Shown: positions 51,517 through 62,769 of the stretch, piece by piece
Position numbering within the stretch: position 1 is the first letter of the stretch
Layout: each line of letters opens with the position of its first letter
NCBI RefSeq assembly: GCF_006546825.1
Contig: NZ_VICC01000006.1
Span: 1 to 64,000, forward strand
Length of the DNA: 64,000 nt
Origin: Actinomyces oris
GTDB taxonomy: Bacteria > Actinomycetota > Actinomycetes > Actinomycetales > Actinomycetaceae
Reading direction: 5' to 3'
Translations under genes and position numbers: made by a program
The notes under the pieces: model-generated
The model's database searches: none
Seen by the model: only the letters and a program-made list of their open reading frames with translations
Told to the model about the DNA's origin: nothing

Positions 51517-52017
51517 CTAGCCGACGCGGTGCAGCCAGCGCACGGGCGCGCCGGCTCCGGCGTAGCGGAAGGGCTCGAGCTCGTCATCCCAGGCCTGGCC
51601 CAGAGCCAGGTCGAGCTCGCGGCGCATCCTGTCAGGATCAGCAGCGTAGACGAGCGCGGCACGAATCCGGTCCTCGGGGACGACGACGTTGCCGTGAACA
51701 TCCGTCTGGGCGTGGAAGATGCCCAGGTCCGGGGTGTGGGACCAGCGGCCGCCGTCGGTGCCGACACTCGCCTCCTCGGTCACCTCATAGCGCAGGTTCG
51801 CCCAGCCGCGCAGGGCGGAGGCAAGGCTGGCTCCTGTTCCAGCGGGCCCCACCCAGCTGGTCTCGGCCCGCATCATGCCCTGGGCCGCAGGCTGCTCGGT
51901 CCAGTCCAGGTGGACACGCGAACCGAGCACCTCGGCCGCTGCCCACTCGATGTGGGGGCAGAGCGCCCGAGGTGCTGAATGCACGAAAAGTACACCGCGG
52001 GTGTAGGCACCGATCAT
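51517..52017 (-). CDS. DUF3145 domain protein
   Basis: A 166-residue actinobacterial protein. Seen: GVLFVHSAPRALCPHIEWA, VHLDWTEQPA, GTGASLASALRGWANLRYEVTE and LDLALGQAWDDELEPFRYAG, the DUF3145 pattern. No enzymatic motif; function unknown, though its location next to fatty acid synthesis genes is common in the phylum. ATG at 52017 has AGGAGG eight bases upstream, which decides against the longer open frame. Confidence 0.88.
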   Translation of the reverse strand: MIGAYTRGVLFVHSAPRALCPHIEWAAAEVLGSRVHLDWTEQPAAQGMMRAETSWVGPAGTGASLASALRGWANLRYEVTEEASVGTDGGRWSHTPDLGIFHAQTDVHGNVVVPEDRIRAALVYAADPDRMRRELDLALGQAWDDELEPFRYAGAGAPVRWLHRVG

Positions 52018-52192
52018 GAGTATCGCCTCCTGGTTGGTTTCGAGATTCGCCTTCCCCAACGGTCTCGACCCACAACCGGGCTCATGTCATGACGTACGCG
52101 GCATGCACGGCTTATTGTGCCTGACTGCACCGGCCGGGTCCAGCGCCGTGGGTCACAGGCGGGGGCGCACGGGGCCTCCGGCCCGAGCATGG

Positions 52193-53446
52193 CTACTGGC
52201 GGGTGAAGACCAGGGCGACGTTATGCCCGCCGAAGCCGAAGGAGGTGCTGGCCGCCGCCGTCAGCTGGGGCAGGTCCCGGCCCTGCGGCCCAACAACGTC
52301 CAGCCCGAGCTGGGCCAGCTCTGGATCCACTCCGGCCGGCAGCAGCGTGGGCGGGGCCCAGCGCTCCTGCAGGGCCATGACGGTCAGCACCGCCTCCAGA
52401 CCCCCGGCCCCACCCAGGAGGTGACCGGTGGCGGACTTCGTGGCGCTGACCGCCGCGTTCGGAACCGTCCTGGCCAGGACACCGGCCTCGACGACGTCGC
52501 CGGCCGGCGTCGAGGTGGCGTGAGCATTGACGTGCCCAACGGCGGCGGCGTCAAGGCCCGCGCGCTCCACGGCTAGCCGCAGGGCTCGCTCCTGCTCCGC
52601 GCCAGATGGCTCCGGACGTGCGACGTCGTAGGCGTCGGCGGTGACCCCGGAGCCTGCCATCACGGCCAGGATCCGGGCTCCTCGGGCCTTGGCATGCGCG
52701 GCGCGCTCCAGGACGAGGAGCCCGGCGCCCTCGCCCAGGACGAAGCCGTCGCGGTCCGGGGCGAAGGGGCGGGAGGCGGTCTGCGGGTCGGCGTTGCGTG
52801 TCGACAGGGCCCGCATTGCAGCGAAGGCGGCCACGGTCATCGGGTGGAGGGCCGCATCCGTCCCCCCGGCCACCACGACGTCAGCCCGCCCCAGAGCAAT
52901 GAGATCCGCACCGTAGGCGATGGCCTCGGCTCCCGACGCGCAGGCTGAGACAGGAGCATGGATGCCGCCGCGGGCCCCCAGTTCGATCCCGACGGCCGCC
53001 GCCGGGGCGTTGGGCATGAGCGCCGGGACCGCCGTCGGCAGAACCCGCCGGGGCCCCTTGTCCCTCAGGGTGTCCCAGGCCTCCATGACCGACAGGACCG
53101 GCCCCATACCCGGGGAGACGGACACCGCTAGACGCTGTGAGGCGACCTGCGGGGCCCCTGCCTGCTCCCAGGCCTGGCGGGCGGCCAGCAGCGCGCACTG
53201 ACTGGCGCGGTCGAGACGGCGCAGTTGGCGCGGCGGGAGTGATTCGGCAGGATCGACCGCCAGGGGGGCGCCGATCCGCACGGGCAGGTCATGGCTCTCG
53301 ACCCACTCGTGCTCGAGGGTGCGAACCGCGCAGGTGCCCTCGTTCAGGGCGCTCCAGGTGGACTCGACGTCTGCGCCCAGAGGATTGATGGTCCCCAGTC
53401 CGGTGACGACGACGTCGTCAGGGCGGCACTCGGCTTCCGGGCTCAT
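52193..53446 (-). CDS. fabF: Beta-ketoacyl-ACP synthase II
   Basis: A 417-residue condensing enzyme extending acyl-ACP with malonyl-ACP. Seen: VVVTGLGTINPLGADVESTW, the catalytic Cys in SACASGAEAIAYG (~residue 168), GGTDAALHP, FAPDRDGFVLGEGAG, and the His pair in NAHATSTPAGD (~305) and SATKSATGHLLGGAG (~340), plus C-terminal STSFGFGGHNVALVF. It lies eight bases after acp, forming a two-gene unit. Confidence 0.93.
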   Translation of the reverse strand: MSPEAECRPDDVVVTGLGTINPLGADVESTWSALNEGTCAVRTLEHEWVESHDLPVRIGAPLAVDPAESLPPRQLRRLDRASQCALLAARQAWEQAGAPQVASQRLAVSVSPGMGPVLSVMEAWDTLRDKGPRRVLPTAVPALMPNAPAAAVGIELGARGGIHAPVSACASGAEAIAYGADLIALGRADVVVAGGTDAALHPMTVAAFAAMRALSTRNADPQTASRPFAPDRDGFVLGEGAGLLVLERAAHAKARGARILAVMAGSGVTADAYDVARPEPSGAEQERALRLAVERAGLDAAAVGHVNAHATSTPAGDVVEAGVLARTVPNAAVSATKSATGHLLGGAGGLEAVLTVMALQERWAPPTLLPAGVDPELAQLGLDVVGPQGRDLPQLTAAASTSFGFGGHNVALVFTRQ

Positions 53447-53454
53447 GTGTGTCG

Positions 53455-53706
53455 TCAGGCCTTCTTGGAGGTCACCAGGTCGACCAGCGCTCCAACAGTG
53501 GGCAGGGTCGGGATGAGGGAGTCGTCCAGGGCTACGCCGAAACGCTCCTCGACCTGTGTGGCGATGGTCAGCAGACCCAGTGAGTCGACGTCGAGGTCCT
53601 GGGCGAAGGCGGTCTCGCGGGTGATGTCCTTGGCGGCGACGCCGGACTCCTCACTGACGATCTGGGTGATGACGGACAGGACGTCGTCCTTGCTCTGCTC
53701 AGCCAT
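53455..53706 (-). CDS. acpP: Acyl carrier protein
   Basis: An 83-residue acidic four-helix carrier. The phosphopantetheine attachment site is Ser42 in LDVDSLGLLTIATQVEERFG (family consensus DSL). ATG at 53706 follows AAGGAGCCACC. Paired with fabF; carries acyl chains as thioesters in type II fatty acid synthesis or a related pathway. Confidence 0.94.
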   Translation of the reverse strand: MAEQSKDDVLSVITQIVSEESGVAAKDITRETAFAQDLDVDSLGLLTIATQVEERFGVALDDSLIPTLPTVGALVDLVTSKKA

Positions 53707-53887
53707 GGTGGCTCCTTCGGGCGCCGTGACGGAGCATCCAGGTTCCGTGACGGCGCAGTGACTCGATGATGGTTGTGCTTCGCCGGCGGCTGCGCCGCAG
53801 GTCAGACCATTGTCCCAGATGAGAAGGGGTGCTCCTGCATCGATGCGCCACAGGGGCCGGCTTGCGGCAGGGGCACGGTCATAGCGC

Positions 53888-53930
53888 CACGACCGGACCT
53901 GTCCGAGGGTGACGGACGGGTCCGGTCGTG
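53888..53930 (-). terminator. Terminator of the FasR-like gene
   Basis: CACGACCGGACC (53888-53899) pairs perfectly with GGTCCGGTCGTG (53919-53930); an inner GTCC/GGAC pair extends the stem. It lies 38 bases after the regulator stop, so acp-fabF needs its own promoter in 53707-53887. Confidence 0.7.
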
Positions 53931-53967
53931 AAGGAGTGGACGAGGGTGCGTATTAGGGCGCGGCGCG

Positions 53968-55167
53968 TCAGGCCTCTCGGCTGACAGCGAGTCGGCCCAC
54001 GATGATTGCCATGTGCAGCATGAGGCCGTCACGGGCGTTCGTCGCGTCCCAGCCGACCTGCTCGCTGACCCGGCCCAGGCGGTAGCGCACCGTGTTGGCG
54101 TGCACGAACAGGTTCCGAGCAGTGGCCTCCAGGCTGCCGCCCAGGGCCAGATAGGTGGCCACCGTGCTCTCGAAGGGGTCGCCCATCTCATGCAGGGGGG
54201 CGTGCACCAGGTTGAGGATCTGCTCACAGGCGAGCTCATCGCCGGCCAGAAGGCGCTCGGGAAGGAGATCGTCGGCGTGGACCGGGTTGGGAGCCTCGGC
54301 CCAGCCGGGCAGCGCGCGCAGCCCGGCCAGGGCCGAGCGCAGCGAACGACCCGCGTGCGAGATCCCTGGAACCACCGGGCCGACGACGGCTGACCCGCCC
54401 AGGCCGCCGGCCACCTGCATGGCCGCCTGGTCCACCAGCTGCTCAGGGGTGGCCTCCCGGCCGGAGTGCTTGGATGTCCCAGGGTGAGCCGCCTGGCTGT
54501 CGCCCAGGACGATGAGGACGGAGTCGCCGCGTACGGATACCAGACAGTCGCTGGCCAGGTTGCGGCACTCGTGGCGCAGCCTGGAGACGCCGAGCGCATC
54601 CAGAGTGGTCTTGGCGGCGATGGCCGCCACCGGCCCGGTCCCGTTCCAACCGGCAGTTCCGGCCCGGGTCGCGGCATCCTCGGGGGCGTCATGAAGCATC
54701 GCGTCGACCGCTACGGACTCCAACCGGGCGTCCCAGGCGCCGCGGGCCTCAGCCGCCCGGGCGTACACCTCGGCCGCGGCGAAGCCGACGTCACGCCCGA
54801 AGGTCAGGACGAGGATGCGGACGGTGTCATGGTCCTCCTCCGGCACGACACGAGGAGCCTCGTCAACAACAACGTCGAGGACCGTGCGCACCAGAGCCAG
54901 GGTCTGCTCCAGCGTGATGACACCGGTCAGGGCAGCAGGAGCCACGGAGAAGATCTGCGAGGGGGTCAGCGGTGTCGAGGGGTTCTCCGCCGAGTCGACG
55001 AACATGGTGACGCCCAGGCGGGCCACCGCCGCGATCTGGTCGCGCGATCCTTCAGGCAGGGTGCGGTAGAAATCGTGGGCCGAACTGATGCGGTCCAGTG
55101 AGTGTTCAATAATGGTGTCCTGCGCCTGTCGCAGTGCAGACACTCCCGGAGCGCTCAACTCATCCAT
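53968..55167 (-). CDS. FasR-like PucR-type regulator of fatty acid genes
   Basis: A 399-residue regulator with a C-terminal PucR-type helix-turn-helix (SLEATARNLFVHANTVRYRL, then GRVSEQVGWDATNARDGL) and a GGDEF-like central region. In Streptomyces the homologous FasR activates fabD-fabH-acpP-fabF, and this gene stands just upstream of acp-fabF. The ATG at 55167 is chosen because TAGCAT lies seven bases before it (leaderless type); an upstream GTG at 55239 has neither a ribosome binding site nor such a hexamer. Confidence 0.82.
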   Translation of the reverse strand: MDELSAPGVSALRQAQDTIIEHSLDRISSAHDFYRTLPEGSRDQIAAVARLGVTMFVDSAENPSTPLTPSQIFSVAPAALTGVITLEQTLALVRTVLDVVVDEAPRVVPEEDHDTVRILVLTFGRDVGFAAAEVYARAAEARGAWDARLESVAVDAMLHDAPEDAATRAGTAGWNGTGPVAAIAAKTTLDALGVSRLRHECRNLASDCLVSVRGDSVLIVLGDSQAAHPGTSKHSGREATPEQLVDQAAMQVAGGLGGSAVVGPVVPGISHAGRSLRSALAGLRALPGWAEAPNPVHADDLLPERLLAGDELACEQILNLVHAPLHEMGDPFESTVATYLALGGSLEATARNLFVHANTVRYRLGRVSEQVGWDATNARDGLMLHMAIIVGRLAVSREA

Positions 55168-55174
55168 ACTGTGG

Positions 55175-55180
55175 ATGCTA
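55175..55180 (-). promoter_or_regulatory. -10-like TAGCAT for the FasR-like gene
   Basis: On the minus strand TAGCAT is seven bases before the ATG at 55167 and supports that start. Confidence 0.42.
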
Positions 55181-55305
55181 CCGACTGGAATATCCTGAGG
55201 ACAGTAGGTTCTCGATTGGTGCGGCGTGTGATCCGACACGAGTTTGTGTTGAAAATACGGGGATAACTGCGGGTGGTGTGTCGTCGAGGCGGAGTGGATT
55301 AGGCA

Positions 55306-55323
55306 GGTTACAATAGCGTAACC
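55306..55323. promoter_or_regulatory. Inverted repeat over the aspA -10
   Basis: GGTTAC-N6-GTAACC is a perfect inverted repeat; it overlaps a -10-like TACAAT at 55309-55314. No good -35 is visible. The position, ~110 bases before aspA, fits a repressor operator with a long leader. Confidence 0.45.
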
Positions 55324-55431
55324 ATTGTGGAAGCCATGGTATGTGAATCTGCAATGACCTGAACGTGCACGTCGTATGCCAGCATGGATGTGCGCAAGCA
55401 GGTGCCTAGCTAGACAACTCGGAGGCTCAGG

Positions 55432-56910
55432 ATGACGAAGGCAACCCGCACAGAGGAAGATCTTCTTGGTGCACGGGAAGTTCCATTAGAAGCCTATTGG
55501 GGAATCCACACGCTACGTGCGATAGAGAACTTCCAGATCTCTGGATCGGTGGTTGGCGACGAAGAGGCCTTTGTTCGCGGCATGGTGCAGGTGAAGAAGG
55601 CATCAGCGTTAGCGAACAGTGATCTGGGGGCTCTTGACCCGGAGGTCGCTGGTGCGATCGTGTGGGCGTGTGACCAGGTGCTGGTTGCTGAGCGCTGCCT
55701 CGATCAGTTCCCGGTCGACCAGTTCCAGGGGGGTGCTGGGACCAGCGTCAACATGAATACCAACGAGGTGATCGCCAACCTCGCGCTGGAGTACCTGGGA
55801 TACGCCAAGGGCCGTTATGACATCATCAATCCCAACGATCATGTCAACAAGTCCCAGTCGACGAACGACGCCTACCCGACCGGATTCCGTTTGGGACTGT
55901 TCGCCCTCGTCGGTTCGCTCATCGAGGAGCTCGAGCGACTCATCGCGGCGATGCGAGCTAAGGGAACCGAGCTCGTCCATGTTCTGAAGATGGGGCGTAC
56001 TCAGCTTCAGGATGCCGTTCCGATGAGCCTGGGGCAGGAGTTCGAGGCCTTTGCCGTTCTGCTGGAGGAGGAGGTTAGCCGGCTTCACAACAATGCCGCC
56101 CTGCTTCTGGAGGTGAACCTCGGGGCCACGGCGATCGGCACGGGGCTCAACACCCCTCCGGACTATCAGAGCACTGTTGTCGGGCGTCTGCGGGAGATCA
56201 CCGGTCTGGACATTCGAGGAGCGCATGACCTGCTGGAAGCCACGAGTGACACGGGTGCCTACGTCTCGATGCACGCGGCGATCAAGCGCCTGGCGGTGAA
56301 GCTGTCCAAGATCTGCAACGACCTGCGCCTGCTGTCCTCCGGACCTCGCGCGGGGCTGGGGGAGATCAGGTTGCCTGAACGCCAGGCCGGATCCTCCATC
56401 ATGCCGGCCAAGGTTAATCCGGTGATCCCCGAGGTGGTGAACCAGGTCTGCTTCAAGGTCATGGGAAACGATGTAGCGCTGACCTTCGCCGCTGAGGCGG
56501 GACAGCTTCAGCTCAACGTCATGGAACCGGTGATCGCCCAGGCGATTTTCGAGTCGATCAATCTGCTCACCCGCGGGATGTCGACCCTGCGGGAGCTGTG
56601 TGTCGTGGGGATCGAGGCCAACGTGGAGGTATGTCGCCGCAATGTGCTGGACTCGATTGGAATCGTTACCTACCTCAACCCGGTGATCGGTCATCACAAT
56701 GGTGACCTGGTGGGCCGTGAGTGCGCCCGTTCAGGACGCAGCGTGCGAGAGGTGGTTCTGGAGATGGGGCTGCTCGAGGAGTCTGTTCTTGATGAGATTC
56801 TCAGCCCTGAGAACCTTCTGCGCCCCCATTTCCGCGACTTGAACGTCTACTCAGGATCCGATCCGTCAACTCCGCCGGTTGTGTCCGCGGCGTCTGACTC
56901 GGAGGAGTAA
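55432..56910 (+). CDS. aspA: Aspartate ammonia-lyase
   Basis: A 492-residue member of the fumarase/aspartase superfamily converting aspartate to fumarate and ammonia. Seen: [76 protein letters not shown], and the flexible catalytic SS loop [15 protein letters not shown] (~residue 320). Aspartase-specific length and the IGIVTYLNP region argue against fumarase. ATG follows GGAGGCTCAGG. In oral actinomycetes this reaction would feed fumarate into anaerobic succinate production (inference). Confidence 0.94.
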   Translation: MTKATRTEEDLLGAREVPLEAYWGIHTLRAIENFQISGSVVGDEEAFVRGMVQVKKASALANSDLGALDPEVAGAIVWACDQVLVAERCLDQFPVDQFQGGAGTSVNMNTNEVIANLALEYLGYAKGRYDIINPNDHVNKSQSTNDAYPTGFRLGLFALVGSLIEELERLIAAMRAKGTELVHVLKMGRTQLQDAVPMSLGQEFEAFAVLLEEEVSRLHNNAALLLEVNLGATAIGTGLNTPPDYQSTVVGRLREITGLDIRGAHDLLEATSDTGAYVSMHAAIKRLAVKLSKICNDLRLLSSGPRAGLGEIRLPERQAGSSIMPAKVNPVIPEVVNQVCFKVMGNDVALTFAAEAGQLQLNVMEPVIAQAIFESINLLTRGMSTLRELCVVGIEANVEVCRRNVLDSIGIVTYLNPVIGHHNGDLVGRECARSGRSVREVVLEMGLLEESVLDEILSPENLLRPHFRDLNVYSGSDPSTPPVVSAASDSEE

Positions 56911-56912
56911 GG

Positions 56913-56988
56913 GGAATCGGCCTTCCGAAGGCCGGCGGGCGGTCAGCGGCTTGTTGCACTGCCTCGCCGACCTCGGAAGGCCGATTCC
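56913..56988 (+). terminator. Long-range inverted repeat after aspA
   Basis: A 16-base arm (56913-56928) and its exact reverse complement (56973-56988) begin two bases after the aspA stop. The left arm also folds locally: GGCCTTC and GAAGGCC at about 56919-56933. Probably a terminator; the two structures are mutually exclusive. Confidence 0.6.
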
Positions 56989-57007
56989 GGCTCTATCCCG
57001 CAGGGCA

Positions 57008-57649
57008 TCATGAGAAGGAACGGCAGGAACGGACGACCGGGGCGTGAACGTCCTTGCCGATGATGTTGAGGCCTTGCGGATCCACCTTCGCCTGCGGAGG
57101 CCTGGAGTGCCAGAAGACGTAATTCTGGCTGTCACCGTCGTTCGAGCCGAACGTGACTTTATTGGAAGCGCCGACCCAGACCGTGTTGTCGAAGCCGCTG
57201 ATGGTCAGTGACTCGATCTCTCCTTCGATGACAATCACGAGACTTTGTGCGGTGATTGTTACGTCTCGAGCGCCTGCCGAGACCTTGACCACCTGATCGG
57301 TGGAGAGCTCGTTAGCGGTGACACTGACCTGCTCGGAGGCCGGTATGACCTTGGTGACCTGGGCCTCCGCCTGAGCCCGGGTGTCCTCCGCGTCGTTGTC
57401 GGTGAGCTCGTCGTCGTAGTCCTGGATGTCGGAGGACGTGCAGTTGCCGTACTCCAGCGGATCCATGGGACTGGGGTCCTCCAGCTTCCCAGTCGGCTCC
57501 TCCGCGGCCTCTGGGGCGGTGTCCTGAGCCTGGTCCGGCGGGGCCGAGGACGTCCCCCTGGCGCCGGTCCAGCCGACTGAGCAACCGGACAGGGTCAGCA
57601 GGCACGCGGCCATGAAGGCGGTGGAGCGCAGGAGCTGGGAGCGGGACAA
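57008..57649 (-). CDS. Lipoprotein with DUF3060-like domain
   Basis: A 213-residue secreted lipoprotein. Signal peptide SRSQLLRSTAFMAACLL with lipobox LSGC (lipid Cys23), an Ala/Pro/Glu-rich linker (~25-60), and a beta-repeat domain with SAGARDVTITAQ, ISGFDNTVWVGASNKVTFG and NYVFWHSRP, the DUF3060 type of pattern. Three further Cys residues may form disulfides. TTG at 57649 is chosen because it gives a complete signal peptide behind AGG-TCCTCCC; an ATG at 57613 would truncate the signal. Function unknown. Confidence 0.7.
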   Translation of the reverse strand: MSRSQLLRSTAFMAACLLTLSGCSVGWTGARGTSSAPPDQAQDTAPEAAEEPTGKLEDPSPMDPLEYGNCTSSDIQDYDDELTDNDAEDTRAQAEAQVTKVIPASEQVSVTANELSTDQVVKVSAGARDVTITAQSLVIVIEGEIESLTISGFDNTVWVGASNKVTFGSNDGDSQNYVFWHSRPPQAKVDPQGLNIIGKDVHAPVVRSCRSFS

Positions 57650-57674
57650 GGGAGGACCTCATTCGGCAGACATG

Positions 57675-57718
57675 GTGGTGCCGGTGGAACACGGAAGACC
57701 GCGTTCCACCGGCACCAC
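57675..57718 (-). terminator. Terminator after aceE
   Basis: A perfect 16-base stem: GTGGTGCCGGTGGAAC (57675-57690) with GTTCCACCGGCACCAC (57703-57718), 12-base loop, 40 bases after the aceE stop and before the lipoprotein gene on the same strand. Confidence 0.75.
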
Positions 57719-57757
57719 AATTGGTCAGTGCGTCCAACTATAGCCGCACAGGGAGGA

Positions 57758-60511
<2,754 letters not shown>

Positions 60512-60908
60512 GGAATCCTCTTTCCTCGCGTCTGTGCGGTCGGCCTGAGCCTCATTGCGTGCCGTGGCGCCGAAGGTGGCGTCGGCGTGCGCCTGAAGTC
60601 AGGCCACTGTGGATGACGGCCCTAATCTACGACCTGCAACGGCGCGAACGCTGCACCCAACGGGAGGAAAGTCCTACCTCACGTATGGTGTGGCTCACAT
60701 GATGGTGGGTTGATTTCGGTACCTGGGGCAGAGGGGAAGGAGCCTCGAGTTCGCGGCCGCGCAGGAACCAGCCTTCAAAGGAAAGTCCAAGGTAACCTGA
60801 CGTGCGTGTTCACTTGCGCGGCTGGTGCCCGGTGCGGTGGGCTAGTACCTATCGCCCAGCAACGGGCGAGCGGTAGACGGGCTGGGCCCAGAAGGACGGT
60901 GTAAAGAC
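60512..60908. other. 397-base divergent intergenic region aceE / DUF3052
   Basis: Should contain the promoters of both genes. I see no RNA gene, no coding remnant and no convincing -35/-10 pair. A GTGTGGCTCACAT motif at about 60689-60701 and a small CGCCC/GGGCG hairpin near 60852-60867 are the only local structures; neither is diagnostic. Confidence 0.4.
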
Positions 60909-61313
60909 GTGGCGAGTACAGCGGGTGGGGCTTTCGGCTTCGCCTCCGGTCTCATCATTCAGGAGTTCGGCTACGACGACGACGTCGACGAGACCTTGCG
61001 GCAGGCCGTTGAGGCGGAGACCGGAACCACTCTGGTGGATGAGGACTATGAGGACGTGGCCGACTCGGCCATCGTGTGGTGGCGCGACGATGACGGCGAC
61101 GTCGACGACCTCACCGATCTCCTCGTGGACGCTCAGGCCAACCTCGACGGTGCAGGGCTCATCTGGGTGCTGACGCCCAAGGCGCGCACTACCGGCGCTG
61201 TCCCGGCCGCTGAGGTGGAGGAGGCTGCCCAGACGGCAGGCATGCATGCAACCTCCGCCGCCTCCATGGGGCAGCACTGGAGTGGCATCAGAGTCTCCAG
61301 CCGAGGGCGCTGA
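60909..61313 (+). CDS. DUF3052 domain protein
   Basis: A 134-residue acidic actinobacterial protein. Seen: LIIQEFGYDDDVDETLRQAV near the start, VDEDYEDVADSAIVWWRDDD in the middle, and [14 protein letters not shown] followed by GQHWSGIRV. This is the DUF3052 pattern (mycobacterial Rv2239c). Function unknown. GTG at 60909, with AAGGACGG about ten bases upstream. Conserved next to aceE. Confidence 0.88.
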   Translation: MASTAGGAFGFASGLIIQEFGYDDDVDETLRQAVEAETGTTLVDEDYEDVADSAIVWWRDDDGDVDDLTDLLVDAQANLDGAGLIWVLTPKARTTGAVPAAEVEEAAQTAGMHATSAASMGQHWSGIRVSSRGR

Positions 61314-61477
61314 GACGACCCGATGGCCGCGTGGCATTCTCCGCTCTCAGTGGCGGAGATGATTGGTGGCCCGTCCGGCGGAGGCGGTAAAGTCTCCGGC
61401 TGAGGCGGCTCGTGCCGTCAGTCGCATGTGTAGGCACTGGGGGCTCGGGCAATGTGCTCCCGGGAGCCACTGCACCT

Positions 61478-61553
61478 GGACCTGTAGCTCAGTTGGTAGA
61501 GCAACGCGTTTACACCGCGTCGGTCGTCGGTTCGAGTCCGGCCGGGTCCACCA
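61478..61553 (+). tRNA. tRNA-Val (TAC)
   Basis: Acceptor GGACCTG pairs with CGGGTCC (one G-U); D arm GCTC-AGTTGGTA-GAGC; anticodon stem ACGCG/CGCGT around loop TTTACAC with anticodon TAC at 61511-61513; T arm GGTTCGAGTCC. Discriminator A at 61550 and encoded CCA at 61551-61553. Confidence 0.97.
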
Positions 61554-61588
61554 TGAGCGTGACCTGGTGCTGACAGGCCCGCAGTTCC

Positions 61589-62503
61589 TCAGGCCTCACC
61601 CTGCGAGCCGAGGCGCTGGGCCAGGCCGGCGACGGCGTCGACGAGTTCCGTGAGTCCCGGGTCCTCGACGGGGAAGTGGCCGCACTCGCGCAGAATCACC
61701 AGGTCGGCCGGACCCGCTGCTCGCGACAGAACTCGGGTGCTGAGCTCGATCGGCGTCCACGCGTCCCGACCTGGGTGCAGAAGCGTCACCGGCGTGCGGT
61801 TGCGTTCGGGTGGGGTGTGTGTGAACCGCAGGTAGGAGGCGAGAAACCCTAAGGGGACCCTGGCGGCGCCCCCACGCGGATCGATAGAGCACAGACGAGA
61901 CAGCGCGCGATCGCGGCTCATCCTCCGCAGGTTCGCCACCGCGCTCATCGAGACCATGGTGTGCGCCAGTCTTCCTCGGGCGAGCATCGACAATGGCCCG
62001 CCCAGGACGCCCAGTGCTCCTGCACGCGTCATATGCGCTCGGGCGCGCCAGTTGCCCGGGTCGAGCAGACACGTGGCTGCCACCGCCGCAACATTCGGCG
62101 AATGGGCCGCCACCTCATAGGCGAGAAGGCCACCGATGCTAGCGCCCAGAAGCAGCAGGGGGCGGTGGTCGCGCTCGGCCTCAATGAGGTCGACGAGGAG
62201 ATCGACCCAGGTGTCGTAACGCACGGCTGCGGGAACCGGAGACCTCGTGCGCCCGTACAGAGGCAGGTCGACGGCACTGATGTCGATACCGCGTGAGGCC
62301 ACCAGTGCGGCGATGGGCCACAGCGCCCCGCTGTGCCCGCCCGCCCCGTGGACGAGCAGCACCCTGGCTGGCGCCCCCGGTTCGGGAGCGCGCGCAATGT
62401 GCACACGATGGCCGTGCCACCGCCACCACGTCGACCTAGGCACCAGCGAGGCCGCGTGCTGGTGGTGGGGCGGCAGGAAGGGCACGTACGGATTGGCCTG
62501 CAT
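61589..62503 (-). CDS. Alpha/beta hydrolase
   Basis: A 304-residue alpha/beta-fold hydrolase. Seen: the oxyanion motif VLLVHGAGGHSGALW (~50), the nucleophile elbow LLLLGASIGGLLAYE with Ser (~122), the acid Asp in LLHPGRDAWTPIEL (~250) and the His in LRECGHFPVEDPGLT (~277). No signal peptide, so cytoplasmic; the substrate (ester, amide or lactone) cannot be read from sequence. TAGCAT lies six bases before the ATG, and no ribosome binding site is present. Confidence 0.85.
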   Translation of the reverse strand: MQANPYVPFLPPHHQHAASLVPRSTWWRWHGHRVHIARAPEPGAPARVLLVHGAGGHSGALWPIAALVASRGIDISAVDLPLYGRTRSPVPAAVRYDTWVDLLVDLIEAERDHRPLLLLGASIGGLLAYEVAAHSPNVAAVAATCLLDPGNWRARAHMTRAGALGVLGGPLSMLARGRLAHTMVSMSAVANLRRMSRDRALSRLCSIDPRGGAARVPLGFLASYLRFTHTPPERNRTPVTLLHPGRDAWTPIELSTRVLSRAAGPADLVILRECGHFPVEDPGLTELVDAVAGLAQRLGSQGEA

Positions 62504-62509
62504 ACGTCG

Positions 62510-62515
62510 ATGCTA
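62510..62515 (-). promoter_or_regulatory. -10-like TAGCAT for the alpha/beta hydrolase
   Basis: On the minus strand TAGCAT is six bases before the ATG at 62503, with no Shine-Dalgarno. Confidence 0.4.
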
Positions 62516-62524
62516 GTTGCGTGA

Positions 62525-62671
62525 GCCGCGGCGGCGGAGAGGATATTCGAGGCTCTACCCCCATCGCACCGTAACGAGTACCTGCAATGGATCGGTGAGG
62601 CGAAGCGCGCCGAGACCCGTCGTCGCCGGGCCGTCAAAGCAGCAGAGATGATGGTGGACAAGCACGGATAG
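62525..62671 (+). pseudogene. C-terminal remnant of a YdeI/OmpD-associated (OmdA) protein
   Basis: A 48-codon plus-strand frame without a start encodes FEALPPSHRNEYLQWIGEAK and then RAETRRRRAVKAAEMM before a TAG at 62669-62671. The PPSHR-x-EY-x-x-WI-x-EAKR-x-ET-R-RR pattern is the C-terminal signature of the YdeI/OmpD-associated (bacteriocin-protection) family. An in-frame stop lies just upstream and the rest of the gene is gone, so it is a deletion remnant beside the divergent hydrolase promoter. Confidence 0.75.
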
Positions 62672-62769
62672 TCCCAGCCCGGACCTGGCTGCCCGCGCCG
62701 AGCCGTCGTCATGGTGATAGGCGGGCACAGTCCGGCGTCTCGGTGCAGTGCCGCCGTTGACGCGATTCC

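Noticed and set aside
52193-53706. acp-fabF as part of a polyketide cluster
   Set aside because: No other ketosynthase, cyclase or tailoring genes nearby; a PucR-type FasR neighbour points to fatty acid synthesis.
53802-54692. Minus-strand 296-codon frame within the FasR-like gene
   Set aside because: Pro/Ser/Trp/Arg-rich shadow in another frame of the regulator.
61380-61400. TAAAGT hexamer upstream of tRNA-Val as its promoter
   Set aside because: About 90 bases from the tRNA and without a matching -35; cannot be supported.
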